Below, in pieces: positions 17,150 to 25,943 of a stretch of DNA of 45,989 nucleotides; the first letter of the stretch is position 1, and each line of letters starts with the position of its first letter. The DNA lies in assembly GCA_035651635.1 (NCBI GenBank), contig DASRFK010000311.1:1-45989 (forward strand), read 5' to 3'. A model generated the notes under the pieces. It ran no database searches, was not told the DNA's origin, and worked only from the letters and a program-made list of their open reading frames with translations. The position numbers and the translations under genes were made by a program. The DNA comes from JANXQE01 sp035651635. Its GTDB lineage: Bacteria > Verrucomicrobiota > Verrucomicrobiia > Limisphaerales > UBA8199.

Positions 17150-17212
17150 CCTAGCTGGGCAATTGTGCCCAATCACGTTGCGTTCCAAGTGCAGGAGTTT
17201 AGACTTAGGCAT

Positions 17213-17587
17213 ATGCCAGCGAAAAAGTTGCTGATCGTTGACGATTCCGGTTTTGCCCGCCGGTCCTTGCGCCGGATTTTGGAAGAAAGCGGCTTTGAAG
17301 TGGAGGAAGCTGGCGGTGGCACGGAAGCCGTGGACAAGTTTTCGGCCCATAAGCCCGATGCAGTGCTGCTGGATATTGTCATGCGCGAAATTGGCGGATT
17401 GGAAGTGCTGCAGCAATTGCGCGGAATCGATCCGCACGCCGTTGTAATCATGGCCACGGCCGATGTTCAGGAGGCGACCCGGCAGGAAGCGCTGGCCGGC
17501 GGGGCGGCGGGTTTCATTAACAAACCGTTCAAGACGGAAGAAGTACTTGCGGCAATCGCCGTTGCCCTGGGCAATGACATGCCGTGA
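17213..17587 (+). CDS. cheY: CheY-like single-domain response regulator (copy 1)
   Basis: The 124-residue product from the ATG at 17213 is a complete receiver domain. The acidic pocket DDSGFARR is at residues 10-17, the phospho-acceptor is Asp54 in VLLDIVM, and the conserved lysine is Lys104 in FINKPF. There is no output domain, so it acts by protein contact. It overlaps the following CheC gene by 4 bp (the GTGA overlap), which ties its signal to CheC dephosphorylation. It is very similar in wording to the second CheY at 20928-21305 (DDSGFARR, ATADVQ, AAGFINKPF). A longer upstream frame exists but runs back through the MITE-like repeat and was rejected. Confidence 0.9.
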   Translation: MPAKKLLIVDDSGFARRSLRRILEESGFEVEEAGGGTEAVDKFSAHKPDAVLLDIVMREIGGLEVLQQLRGIDPHAVVIMATADVQEATRQEALAGGAAGFINKPFKTEEVLAAIAVALGNDMP

Positions 17588-18207
17588 ATTTGCCTCCTAA
17601 ATATACGGAAGCCCTGAGTGAGTTGATCAATGTCGCGTACGGCCGCGCCGCCAAATCCTTGTCCGAACTCACCAAGCAGCGGATCTTGCTGGAAGTCCCC
17701 AGGCTGGAGGTCCATTTCCTGAGCGAAATGAAGACCGTCTTGCAGCGACTTTATTCCGAGGAGGTATGGAGCGTTCACCAGAGCTTTGCGGGCGGCATGA
17801 GTGGCCACGCTGTTCTGCTCGTGGATGAGAAATCCGCGCGGGCGCTTGCGGCCCAGATGTTGGGCCGGGACCCCAGCGCGCCTCATGAGGCCGAGGTGGT
17901 GCAGGAAGCACTCACCGAAGCGGGAAACATTGTGCTGCAGGCCGCCTTGGGCATCTGTGGGGAATTGTTGCATATCCAAGTGGCGTTTTCGGTACCGGGC
18001 CTGAGGGTCGAGACTTTAAGCAAGATGCTCGCATCGATTGTTGTTTCGCAAAACGAATTGCAATACGCGCTCCTGGTTCGAACAAGGTTTCAAGTGCTCT
18101 CCAAAGATATCGTCGGCAACATGGTAGTTGTACTGGGGATGACGTCGTTCACCCGTCTGATCGTGGCGATTGATGCCTGGGAAAAACGCGGGCTTAGGCG
18201 GCCATAG
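17584..18207 (+). CDS. cheC: CheC-family CheY-P phosphatase (copy 1)
   Basis: The 207-residue product starts with GTG overlapping the cheY stop. It has both CheC active-site motifs (E-x2-N-x22-P): Glu13/Asn16 in SELINVAYG with Pro39, and a second in LTEAGNIVLQ followed 22 residues later by FSVP. Two intact motifs suggest two phosphatase centres on the pseudo-symmetric fold. Its role is removal of phosphate from CheY. The family partner CheD, which stimulates CheC in Bacillus and Thermotoga, is not visible in the window. Its 3' end overlaps the convergent response-regulator gene by 14 bp. Two further CheC genes lie at 20317 and 27992. Confidence 0.9.
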   Translation: MNLPPKYTEALSELINVAYGRAAKSLSELTKQRILLEVPRLEVHFLSEMKTVLQRLYSEEVWSVHQSFAGGMSGHAVLLVDEKSARALAAQMLGRDPSAPHEAEVVQEALTEAGNIVLQAALGICGELLHIQVAFSVPGLRVETLSKMLASIVVSQNELQYALLVRTRFQVLSKDIVGNMVVVLGMTSFTRLIVAIDAWEKRGLRRP

Positions 18208-18643
18208 ATCCGTCGGAGGATGTCCCGGGAAGGGAGATGGCCTCGCCTCGAAGGATCTGGCGCAGGAGATTAAACCTGACCGGCTTGACCAGGTACTCAC
18301 AAGCACCAAGTTCTTTGGCCAATTGGATGTCCTGAGGTTCGGAGGAACCGCTCAACACGAAAACCTTGGTTAGTTCGAGCACCGAGTTATCTTTCATCCA
18401 GCGCAGCACGTCGAATCCGTCGCATTCGGGCATCTTCAGGTCCAGGAAAATAAAGTCCGGAAAACCGGCGCGATCCCCCACTCGAGCTTGAGTCTTAAGA
18501 AACTCAATGGCTTCGATGCCATCCTGGACCGTGAAGAGACTCGCATCACAATCTGCGCGCTCGAAGGCATGCCTGAAAAAGAACCGGTCGTCCTCGGAAT
18601 CCTCCACCAGGAGAACATTGAGCCGCTCACGCTTGTCGTCCAT
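18194..18643 (-). CDS. Rcp1-like single-domain response regulator
   Basis: The 149-residue receiver domain carries the acidic pair in LLVEDSEDDRFFFRHAF, the phospho-acceptor Asp68 in FIFLDLKMPECDG and Lys120 in YLVKPV. The EDSxDD-F-F-x-A pattern and the insertion before the acceptor are typical of regulators that serve phytochrome-like and PAS-type kinases (Rcp1 group), unlike the two CheY proteins nearby. It lies 75 bp after the PAS histidine kinase on the same strand, which is its probable partner. There is no output domain. The C-terminal tail overlaps the end of the convergent cheC copy 1 by 14 bp. Confidence 0.85.
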   Translation of the reverse strand: MDDKRERLNVLLVEDSEDDRFFFRHAFERADCDASLFTVQDGIEAIEFLKTQARVGDRAGFPDFIFLDLKMPECDGFDVLRWMKDNSVLELTKVFVLSGSSEPQDIQLAKELGACEYLVKPVRFNLLRQILRGEAISLPGTSSDGSMAA

Positions 18644-18718
18644 ATGGCCCCCGTTCCGTAAAAAGATGAGGTTTGAAACTAAAACACTGCATAGGATTTT
18701 AAAACCCTGGTTTCCGGT

Positions 18719-20344
18719 TCAGGTTGGACTTCCTGCTTCGCTGGGCGTCGCCGGAAGTTCGAGCCAAAAGCGGCTGCCTTTCCCAGCCTCGGACTCGACG
18801 CCGCAGGTGCCTTTCATGCGTTCGACGGCTTTGACCACGATGGCCAACCCGATCCCTGTTCCCGGGTAAGAGCGGGCGCTCCGTGCGCGTTCAAAAATGC
18901 CGAAGATCTTCTTTTGCGTTTCGGCGTCGATGCCGATGCCATTGTCCTCGATCCAGAGCCGCACGTGTTGCCCTCGCAGCTCCGACCTGACGACGACCCG
19001 GGGCGCGATATTTGGGGCGACGAATTTCACCGCGTTTTCGAGCAAATTGGAAAAGCATTGGCTCAATAAAGTTGGATAACCCATGACCCGGTGCAGCGGC
19101 CGCACGATCGTGATGCGCCCGTCTTTTTCCAAGGATGGGTTCATGGCCGTGACGTCCTGGATAATGCCCTCGACCTCGATCGGGAGTTGTTGCACCTCTT
19201 GCGTTGACACCTTGGTATAATTTAACAGGTCTCGCGTCAAAGCATCCAGATGTTGCGCTGCTCGCGACATCTTCTTAAGCAAATGGACGGCGTTGGCATC
19301 GAGATTCTTGGCGCAGTCCTCCAGCAACAGATTGGCATAGCCCTCGAGGGCGCGAATGGGTGCCCGGATATCGTGCGCGACGGTGTAGGAAAAGGTTTCG
19401 AGCTGACTGATAGTCTCGCGAAGCTTGGCGGTCCGGTCGTCCACCGTCTGCTCGAGACGCACGGAATGTTCACGCAACTCAGATTGCGTGGCGGCCAGGG
19501 CGAGTTGAGTTTCTTTGAGATCGTTAATGTCGGTGGAGGCGCCGAACCAGCGCACGATTCGGCGAGCTTCGTCATAAATCGGCCAGGCGCGGGTGATAAA
19601 CCAGCGGTACGCGCCCCGAGCGTCGCGCATGCGGAACTCGGCATGAAAAGGATCGCCCGTTCTGAGGCTCTGCTGCCACAAGGCGTTTACCCGGCCGACA
19701 TCCTGGTCGTGCACGCTCTTGGTCCAGCCCGTGCCTAACCCGCTGCGAGGGGGCAGGCCGGAGGTATCGTAGTATCGCTGGTTCAGGAACTCGACCCGGC
19801 CGTCAGGGCCGGCAGTGTAGATGATATCCGGCACGGTATCGGCCATGACTCGAAAGCGCTCTTCATTGGCTCGCAGGATGGCATTTTGCCACTCGCGTTC
19901 AGTGACATCCTCGATAATGGAAATGGTACCGCAAATCGCTCCGTCGAGCAGGAGGGGCGCGATTCGCGCGCTCTGTTGCATATGGCTAAAGCCGGTGTCC
20001 GAGACAGCGGGCGGCAGAGGAATCAAGTAGCCGTGCAAGGCACGTGAAAGGATTTTTGCTTCCCCGCGCAGCGCTTCATGGAAGTACTTGTCCAGGTGGC
20101 GCTCCGTCAGGCTGGGCACGATATCGAGCAAGTGCCGATCGATAACTTGCTCGGCGCGAAAACTTGAGTACGTCTCCAGCCAATGATTCCAACTGGTGAT
20201 GCGCAGTTCGGTATCGGTAGTCAGGATCCCGTGGGGAGCAAATTCATGAGTCCACTCGAGAATGGCGGTATTGAGCTGATCCGGATTGCTTTCCAGGGGC
20301 CGCATTTTCTTGCTCTCTAACATTGGAGTTGGCGTTTCTCCCAT
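18719..20344 (-). CDS. Soluble PAS-PAS histidine kinase
   Basis: The 541-residue product has no membrane helix. Two PAS-type domains are visible, at about residues 30-150 (ILTTDTELRITSWNHWLE) and 165-280 (VPDIIYTAGPDGRVEFLN with a PAC segment GAYRWFITRAWPI). A coiled-coil linker precedes the dimerisation domain with the phospho-acceptor His324 in TVAHDIRAPIRAL. The ATPase domain shows N (LLENAVKF), G1 (EDNGIGI) and G2 (GTGIGLAIV) boxes. It likely senses a cytoplasmic ligand or redox state. The ATG at 20344 has AGGA upstream and overlaps the end of cheC copy 2 by 28 bp, so it is coupled to the che operon. A later ATG at 20323 is an alternative. Confidence 0.88.
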   Translation of the reverse strand: MGETPTPMLESKKMRPLESNPDQLNTAILEWTHEFAPHGILTTDTELRITSWNHWLETYSSFRAEQVIDRHLLDIVPSLTERHLDKYFHEALRGEAKILSRALHGYLIPLPPAVSDTGFSHMQQSARIAPLLLDGAICGTISIIEDVTEREWQNAILRANEERFRVMADTVPDIIYTAGPDGRVEFLNQRYYDTSGLPPRSGLGTGWTKSVHDQDVGRVNALWQQSLRTGDPFHAEFRMRDARGAYRWFITRAWPIYDEARRIVRWFGASTDINDLKETQLALAATQSELREHSVRLEQTVDDRTAKLRETISQLETFSYTVAHDIRAPIRALEGYANLLLEDCAKNLDANAVHLLKKMSRAAQHLDALTRDLLNYTKVSTQEVQQLPIEVEGIIQDVTAMNPSLEKDGRITIVRPLHRVMGYPTLLSQCFSNLLENAVKFVAPNIAPRVVVRSELRGQHVRLWIEDNGIGIDAETQKKIFGIFERARSARSYPGTGIGLAIVVKAVERMKGTCGVESEAGKGSRFWLELPATPSEAGSPT

Positions 20345-20937
20345 TTGTCGAGTTCCTGCAACAGCCGGGAAAAGGAAGTAATTCCCAGAATGATGACCAA
20401 GTAACCCTGAATGTCGCTGTCGCGCACGCTGAAGCGGGTATGAACCATGAGGGCGTACTGCAATTCCTGGCTCCTAACGGAGATCGACTGTAGGACGCCC
20501 TCGACGGACTCCACATCAAGGCGCGGCACGGCAAAGGTGACCTGCACTTGCAACAGGTTTCCAAACACGCCCAGGCAGGCGTTCAAAACAATATTGCCCA
20601 CCTCAGTGAGGGCCTCGCGCTCGGCGGCTCTCAAGCGCCCGGCGTGGAGCGGGGAGTTGAGCAGCAGCGAGTTGAGCAGAACGGCAGCATCTTGATCGAG
20701 CAGCAAGAGCGCGTTTCCCGATACTGGCCCGGAGAAAACCTGATGCACGCTGGCGACCTCTCCCTGGAGGACTTCGCCCAGCGCTTCCCGCACTCGTTGG
20801 ATCGGGTGCACCGCCACCTTCGGAACTTCGAGCGCAATGCGGCGGCCCGTTAATTCCGACAGAGCAGCCGCCGCCCGTCCGTAGCCGATATTGATCAGTT
20901 CCGTGAGCGCCTCATTTTGTCGTTCGGTCAGGTCCAT
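20317..20937 (-). CDS. cheC: CheC-family CheY-P phosphatase (copy 2)
   Basis: The 206-residue product has both CheC motifs: Glu13/Asn16 in TELINIGYG with its downstream proline in LEVP, and LTEVGNIVLN followed by FAVP. It is close to copy 3 at 27992 (shared words ELINIGYGRAAA, GEVASVHQVFSG, NACLGVFGN) and more distant from copy 1. The predicted function is CheY-P dephosphorylation. It overlaps the upstream cheY by 10 bp and the downstream kinase by 28 bp, so it is in the middle of the packed che operon. Confidence 0.9.
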   Translation of the reverse strand: MDLTERQNEALTELINIGYGRAAAALSELTGRRIALEVPKVAVHPIQRVREALGEVLQGEVASVHQVFSGPVSGNALLLLDQDAAVLLNSLLLNSPLHAGRLRAAEREALTEVGNIVLNACLGVFGNLLQVQVTFAVPRLDVESVEGVLQSISVRSQELQYALMVHTRFSVRDSDIQGYLVIILGITSFSRLLQELDKWEKRQLQC

Positions 20938-21305
20938 GCTATTCCTCCGGCCAACACGGTCGTCAACGCCGCAGTGACTTGCTTTGTTTCAAAAGGTTTA
21001 TTGATAAAACCCGCGGCGCCGCAGGCCTGCGCCTCGTTCCGGGTGGTGGATTGAACGTCCGCCGTAGCAACGATCACTTTGGCTTGCGGGTCCAGTTCCT
21101 TGAGACGAGCCAGCACTTCCATGCCGGTCATGCCTTCCATCACCAAATCCAACAGCACCAGGTCCGGTCGGCGCAAAAAGTAACGTTCCAGCGCGTCGTT
21201 TCCATTCGATGCTTCGTCGACCGTGTAGCCGGCTGCTTCGAGCATTTGGCGCAAAGTTCGGCGAGCGAACCCTGAATCATCGACGATGAGTATGTGGCTT
21301 GTCAT
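20928..21305 (-). CDS. cheY: CheY-like single-domain response regulator (copy 2)
   Basis: The 125-residue receiver has the acidic pocket DDSGFARR at residues 9-16, phospho-acceptor Asp53 in VLLDLVM and Lys103 in FINKPF. No output domain is present. Its start overlaps the cheB stop by 4 bp and its end overlaps cheC copy 2 by 10 bp. It should be the main phosphorylation target of the CheA at 25940. What it acts on is unknown because no flagellar switch gene is visible. Confidence 0.92.
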   Translation of the reverse strand: MTSHILIVDDSGFARRTLRQMLEAAGYTVDEASNGNDALERYFLRRPDLVLLDLVMEGMTGMEVLARLKELDPQAKVIVATADVQSTTRNEAQACGAAGFINKPFETKQVTAALTTVLAGGIAWT

Positions 21306-22345
21306 AAATTCTCCATAATTGCTTCAGCCAAACGGTCCAATGGCACCGAGGCGTCGCTCAGCCCGGCTTCGACAACCGCTCTGGGCATTCCATAAATCAC
21401 ACAGGATTTCTCGGCCTCGGTGAATACCTGGCCGCCCTGCGCTTTGATCCAGGCCGCCCCTTGTTTTCCGTCATTGCCCATGCCGGTCATGATCACGCCC
21501 AAAACGTTTTTGCCGTACACCTCGACGGCAGATTGAAACAAGACGTCCACCGATGGCCGATGTAGCAAATCGGCGGGTTGGCGCGACAGATGAACCGAGA
21601 CCTCATCGCTCCCCTGTTTTCTGCGCAACATCAAATGCCGACCCGCCTGCGCCAGGACCGCCAAACCAGGCCGCATGACCAGGCCTTCCTGAGCTTCTTT
21701 AATTTCCAGCCGACAGACTTCTCCCAGCTTGGCCGCGTACAAGGCGGTGAAACCAACCGGCATATGCAAGACGATCGCAATCGGAACGGGAAAATCCGCC
21801 GGGAACCGGGGAATCAGGGCGCGCAACGCCTGCGGACCACCCGTCGAAATACCGATGACCAGGATTGACACCCGTGTTGAGGCGAGAGCGCGGGTCTGGA
21901 CGACCGCCGGTGGAATCAGGGCCACAGGACGAACTTGTTCCAGCGGTGCGGCCGCGGCGGCCTTCACCTTCTCGATCAGTTCGTCGCGAATATGCAGAAG
22001 TTCGTCCGTGGCCAGCGCCGTCGGTTTACGGACGAAATCCACTGCTCCGCCATCCAGCGCGGCCAGGGCTTGTTCGCCATCCTGTTCGGCGATGCTCAGA
22101 ATGAGAATGCGCACCGGACGCCGCTTCATCTGTTCGCGAACAAAACCGACCCCATCCAGCCGAGGCATCTGCAGATCACAGGTGACCACGTCCGGCTTGA
22201 CTTGTTCAACCATTTCCAGAGCTTCCATACCGTCCCGGGCGGTGCCGACAACTTCGATGTACGGGCTGCGCGAGAGCATCTCCCGGATCACCTTTCGGGC
22301 AAACGCCGAATCATCCACCGTGAGCACGCGAACGAGCTGGCTCAT
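21302..22345 (-). CDS. cheB: CheB receptor methylesterase
   Basis: The 347-residue product has an N-terminal receiver domain (DDSAFARK, phospho-acceptor Asp57 in VVTCDLQMP) joined by an alanine/proline linker to the C-terminal methylesterase. The catalytic serine is Ser167 in GISTGGPQ, with a histidine in VLHMPVG and the aspartate in GVIMTGMGNDG. It removes methyl groups from, or deamidates, receptor glutamates when phosphorylated by CheA. The start overlaps the cheR stop by 4 bp, a usual arrangement. All catalytic residues are present. Confidence 0.95.
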   Translation of the reverse strand: MSQLVRVLTVDDSAFARKVIREMLSRSPYIEVVGTARDGMEALEMVEQVKPDVVTCDLQMPRLDGVGFVREQMKRRPVRILILSIAEQDGEQALAALDGGAVDFVRKPTALATDELLHIRDELIEKVKAAAAAPLEQVRPVALIPPAVVQTRALASTRVSILVIGISTGGPQALRALIPRFPADFPVPIAIVLHMPVGFTALYAAKLGEVCRLEIKEAQEGLVMRPGLAVLAQAGRHLMLRRKQGSDEVSVHLSRQPADLLHRPSVDVLFQSAVEVYGKNVLGVIMTGMGNDGKQGAAWIKAQGGQVFTEAEKSCVIYGMPRAVVEAGLSDASVPLDRLAEAIMENL

Positions 22346-23235
22346 ATCGGCGGTGGGGTGTCCGCGCCAGCAGGCGGTGGTGTTCTCGCGTAAACGAACG
22401 CCGGCCCAATTTCCTGAAGCTCAAAATCCGTCGTCAGTTTTAACAGCGATTCGGTCGTTCCAACGAACAGGTAACCATTGGCCGGCATTCGCGCGGCGAA
22501 GCTTCTGATCGTGCGCCGGATCGTCTCGTGTGAAAAATAGATAAAGACATTGCGGCAAAAGATCATTGGCGCCGTTGCCAACTCCGCTATCTCGGACGGC
22601 ACCACCAGGTTGGCGCGCTGAAAACGGACCCGGACCAATAGGCGCGGGGCGATCGACCAGCCGTGCGGCACCGCCTGAAAATATTTCTCACGCAAATGCG
22701 CGGGCAGATTGCGAAAGGCCCGTTCCCGGTAAACACCGCGTTTAGCCTTTTCCAGCGCGGTTACGCTGGCGTCACTGGCCCAGATCTCGATCGGCGCGCG
22801 GTTGAACCAACCGGCCTCTTCCAGGGCCATGGCAATCGTAAAGGGCTCGTCGCCAGTGGCACAGGCCGCGCTCCAGATGCGCAAGGGCTGGTTGTTCTGA
22901 GCGAACCAGGCGGGAACAAGCTCGTCTACCAGGACCCGGATCTGGTCCATTTCGCGCCAAAAATACGTTTCCTGCACCGAGAGGGCTTCCATGACTCGCT
23001 GCCATTCGCCGGTCACTTCTCCCTCCAGCTTGAGACGATAGTAATAATCGAGGAACGAACGGCATTTGGCCTCCGTGGCCAGCGGTTCCAGCTTGTCCAG
23101 GAGGGTGGCCGTTCGATCGTTGTCAAAAAACATGCCGGTGTGATCCTGAACCAGATCGCGCAGCAGCAATACCGTGCTGAGCGGCGGCCGCGCGAGCGGC
23201 GTTTCTTTGGGAAGCATGACTGCGGGCGGCATCAT
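22342..23235 (-). CDS. cheR: CheR receptor methyltransferase
   Basis: The 297-residue product has the CheR N-terminal helical domain, the sentence ALSVQETYFWREMDQ, the SAM-binding motif WSAACATGDEPFTIAM and the late motif IFCRNVFIYFS, all diagnostic of chemoreceptor glutamate methyltransferases. It lacks a C-terminal TPR or the pentapeptide-binding extras found in some paralogues. It lies 10 bp after the receptor gene and overlaps cheB by 4 bp. Its substrate is presumably the soluble receptor next to it. Confidence 0.95.
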   Translation of the reverse strand: MMPPAVMLPKETPLARPPLSTVLLLRDLVQDHTGMFFDNDRTATLLDKLEPLATEAKCRSFLDYYYRLKLEGEVTGEWQRVMEALSVQETYFWREMDQIRVLVDELVPAWFAQNNQPLRIWSAACATGDEPFTIAMALEEAGWFNRAPIEIWASDASVTALEKAKRGVYRERAFRNLPAHLREKYFQAVPHGWSIAPRLLVRVRFQRANLVVPSEIAELATAPMIFCRNVFIYFSHETIRRTIRSFAARMPANGYLFVGTTESLLKLTTDFELQEIGPAFVYARTPPPAGADTPPPI

Positions 23236-23245
23236 TAATCCGGTC

Positions 23246-25441
23246 TCAACGTCGATGTGATTTGGCTTTGCGTTTGACCACGCTACGCCTGCCAGGCGCG
23301 GCCTGACCGCCGTTTCGAGAGCCGTTCGAGGCAGTGCCCTGGACTAATTGCGCCAGTGTCTTCGAATTAAGCCGGAGTCCCTGGCTGCGCTCGAGGGTTT
23401 CTTTCGCCGAAGAAGAATTGCGGTGGGTGATCTGTTGGATCTCGCTCAGGCTGGTGATGAAACCCGCCGCCACCGAAGCGTGCTCGCGATTGGCGCGGGT
23501 AATGAGTTTGATCTGCTTGGCAATATTCTCCGAAGCCAGACTCACATCGCGGATGGCTTTGGCTTGTTCGGCGCTGGCTTTGGCGGCCTGCTCGGTTTGC
23601 GTTCTCAGGCTTTCTGTCGCGGCACTAATCTCGTTGGCCGCGGTCGATTGCTCGGTGATCGCGCGGGTGATATTGCCGATGAGTTTGGTCAATCGCTCGG
23701 CTTCTTTAGAAACTTGCTCGGCGGCGGCAGCCTGCTCGGCCACTGCCTTGGCCGTGTTTTCGGCGCCGCGTCGCATCGTAACCACCGCCTGCGAGATCTG
23801 ACCGGCGGCGGCGTTTTGTTCGGCGGTTGCCTTGCGCACTTGCGCGGCCTGGCTGGCAGTGCTTTGGGCCGCCTTGATCACGTCCCGCGCCGCCCGGCCA
23901 TGTTCGCCCATCGCCTGGGCGACTTCTTTGGACGTTTTACGCATCTGGGTGGCTGCCTGGACTATGGAAGCGGTGCCTTTGGCCTGTTCGGCCGTGGCGG
24001 CGGCGGCCTGACGTGCCTGGCTCGAGGTGGTGGTAATTGCCTCGACGACGTGGCGGCCAGCCTGCAATTGCTCCTCGGTGGCTCGCGCGATTTGGTTGAA
24101 CAGCGCGGTCGACTCAGAAATGCCCCCCAGGATTTTGCTGAGTCCTTTCAAACTGTCTTCGGACTGGCGGTTGCTCTCTTCGGCCTGGCGCTGGCCGTCG
24201 GCCACCGAGGTCACCGCCTCGCGAGCGACTTCCTGCAAACCCTTGATGATCTGGGCGATTTCCGAGGTGGCTTGCGCGGAGCGGTCCGCCAGGTTGCGGA
24301 TCTCTTCGGCGACGACGGCAAAGCCCCGGCCGGCCTCCCCCGCGCGCGCCGCTTCGATTGAAGCATTGAGGGAAAGGAGGTTGGTGCGTTCGGCGATCAA
24401 GTTGATCGTGTCCACGATGCCGGCCACGTCACTGGCGCGTTTGTCCATCTGGCGCATGACCTGCACCGATTGGGACATCGAGGTAACCACTTTGCCAATC
24501 CCCTGGATGGAGCGTTGAATCATGGCGCCGCCTTCTTCGGCGTCGCGGCTGACGCGTTTGCCGATCTCCGAAGTTCGCTGCGTCAAATCGGCCACCGAGC
24601 GGATGGAACGTTCCATTTGCGAGGCGCTGGAGGCGGCGTTGTTGGAGGCTTCACTGATGCGCTCGGCATTTTGCGCTACCCCTTGCACCGAGCGCGACAT
24701 TTGTTCGATCGAGGTGGAAGTCTGTTCGACCGTCGAAGCGAGACTTTCGGACATCGCCGCAACTTCTTCGATGGAAGCCGCCATTTCGTTCATCGCCGAG
24801 GAGGTTTCTTCGGCGGCCGTCGTCAGTTCGTCAGCGTTGCCGGCGACACCTTGAAAGGTGCGGGTCATTTGCTCGATCGCGCTGGCGGTTTGATTGACCG
24901 AACTGGCCAGCGTATCGGTGTCGCGCGAGACGGTTTTGACCGAAGTGGCCATTTCGTTCATCGTCGTGGTCACCTCCTGGGCCGAGGTGGCCATTTCCTG
25001 GCCGGCGGCGCTGATGCTTTGAATGGAAGCGCCCATTTGTTTCATCGAGGTGGCGGTTTGAGTCACCGCGGTGGCGGCCTGCGAACTGTTCCCGCTGATC
25101 TGGTTGATCGAGGCGGCAATTTCCGTGGTTGAGGTCGCCAACTCTTCCGAAGAGATAGAAAGGGATTCCGCCTGGCCGGTGGTTTCCTTCAACGAAGCCG
25201 CCATTTCATTAGCGCCGCTGAGCGCCATTTCCAGGGAATGGCCCTGGGCTTCCACTCCTTCGCTGAGCACCGCGGCGATGCTGGCGATATGGTCCGCTGT
25301 GTCAGCCGCCTCGATGGCGGCCTGGCGCAGTTCCGCGACGCCCGTTTCAGGGGTTCGATAGCCGTTGCGTTTGAGGTTTTGCATAAGTTCAGGTGCCGGC
25401 AGGAAAGCCACGGCTTTCCTGGAGCCGGTCTTGAGGTTCAT
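23246..25441 (-). CDS. Soluble chemoreceptor with symmetric, extra-long coiled coil
   Basis: The 731-residue product is almost entirely heptad coiled coil rich in Ala, Ser, Gln, Glu and Thr, with no membrane helix and no sensor domain. The conserved hairpin tip (LIAERTNLLSLNASIEAARA, then EAGRGFAVVAEEIRNLA) is at residues 348-385, which is the midpoint, so both arms are about 350 residues. In the N-terminal arm, residues 149-204 and 205-260 are two 56-residue repeats (eight heptads each), and 100-148 is a related 49-residue unit. The C-terminus is strongly basic (RRSVVKRKAKSHRR). The family role is to control CheA through CheW; FrzCD of Myxococcus is the closest known analogue of a soluble receptor. 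The start at 25441 overlaps cheW by 53 bp; an ATG at 25384, four bases after the cheW stop, is an alternative. Confidence 0.9.
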   Translation of the reverse strand: MNLKTGSRKAVAFLPAPELMQNLKRNGYRTPETGVAELRQAAIEAADTADHIASIAAVLSEGVEAQGHSLEMALSGANEMAASLKETTGQAESLSISSEELATSTTEIAASINQISGNSSQAATAVTQTATSMKQMGASIQSISAAGQEMATSAQEVTTTMNEMATSVKTVSRDTDTLASSVNQTASAIEQMTRTFQGVAGNADELTTAAEETSSAMNEMAASIEEVAAMSESLASTVEQTSTSIEQMSRSVQGVAQNAERISEASNNAASSASQMERSIRSVADLTQRTSEIGKRVSRDAEEGGAMIQRSIQGIGKVVTSMSQSVQVMRQMDKRASDVAGIVDTINLIAERTNLLSLNASIEAARAGEAGRGFAVVAEEIRNLADRSAQATSEIAQIIKGLQEVAREAVTSVADGQRQAEESNRQSEDSLKGLSKILGGISESTALFNQIARATEEQLQAGRHVVEAITTTSSQARQAAAATAEQAKGTASIVQAATQMRKTSKEVAQAMGEHGRAARDVIKAAQSTASQAAQVRKATAEQNAAAGQISQAVVTMRRGAENTAKAVAEQAAAAEQVSKEAERLTKLIGNITRAITEQSTAANEISAATESLRTQTEQAAKASAEQAKAIRDVSLASENIAKQIKLITRANREHASVAAGFITSLSEIQQITHRNSSSAKETLERSQGLRLNSKTLAQLVQGTASNGSRNGGQAAPGRRSVVKRKAKSHRR

Positions 25442-25943
25442 ACGTTGGTGGTGATTGGGGCCGGCCGGAAGCTAACGCTTCGGCCGCCGTCTCCTGGTTG
25501 CCCGCAAAGGTCAAGACCTCCTTCAAATCCAAGACCAAGATAAGCCGTTCGTTCACGAGTGCAATTCCCTTGAGGTACTCTCCGCTGAGTCCGGAGATGG
25601 ATTCGTTCGGGGGCTGAATGGCGGCCGCAGGTATGCTGCGGAACTCACGGGCGGCGTCCACCAGCAGCCCCACGGTTCGACCCGAGGCCTCCACCACGAT
25701 CAATCGCGAGCGCACCGTGTGTTCCTGGCGCGGGAAACCAAACCTGAGTCGTAAATTAATTGCCGGAATGACTTGCCCCCGGGAAAAGACAACCCCTTCC
25801 ACAAAGCCCGGCGCGGTGGGCACCGGAGTGATTTGCTCGACCAACTCCATATGCTTGACTTCCTGGGTGCGAACGGCATAGGTCGTCCCTGCCAATTCAA
25901 AAAGGATGTAAGGTTCGCTGGAAGCGGTCTGGTCGTCCGTCAT
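25389..25943 (-). CDS. cheW: CheW adaptor
   Basis: The 184-residue product has the CheW fold pattern: FELAGTTYAVRTQEVKHM, the loop VPTAPGFVEGVVFSRGQVIPAINL, SRLIVVEASGRTVGLLVD and a final GIALVNERLILVLDLKEVL. It links the receptor to CheA. The last 35 residues are outside the domain and are probably shaped by the 53-bp overlap with the receptor gene. Its start overlaps the cheA stop by 4 bp. Confidence 0.93.
   Translation of the reverse strand: MTDDQTASSEPYILFELAGTTYAVRTQEVKHMELVEQITPVPTAPGFVEGVVFSRGQVIPAINLRLRFGFPRQEHTVRSRLIVVEASGRTVGLLVDAAREFRSIPAAAIQPPNESISGLSGEYLKGIALVNERLILVLDLKEVLTFAGNQETAAEALASGRPQSPPTYEPQDRLQESRGFPAGT

Noticed and set aside
16901..17212. Long N-terminal extension of cheY copy 1
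   Set aside because: The extension passes through the end of the sulfotransferase gene and the MITE-like element; the receiver starts naturally at 17213.
23246..25441. Tandem DNA repeat or CRISPR-like array, suggested by repeated words in the receptor gene
   Set aside because: The repetition is at protein heptad level within one intact frame; there are no equal direct repeats with spacers.
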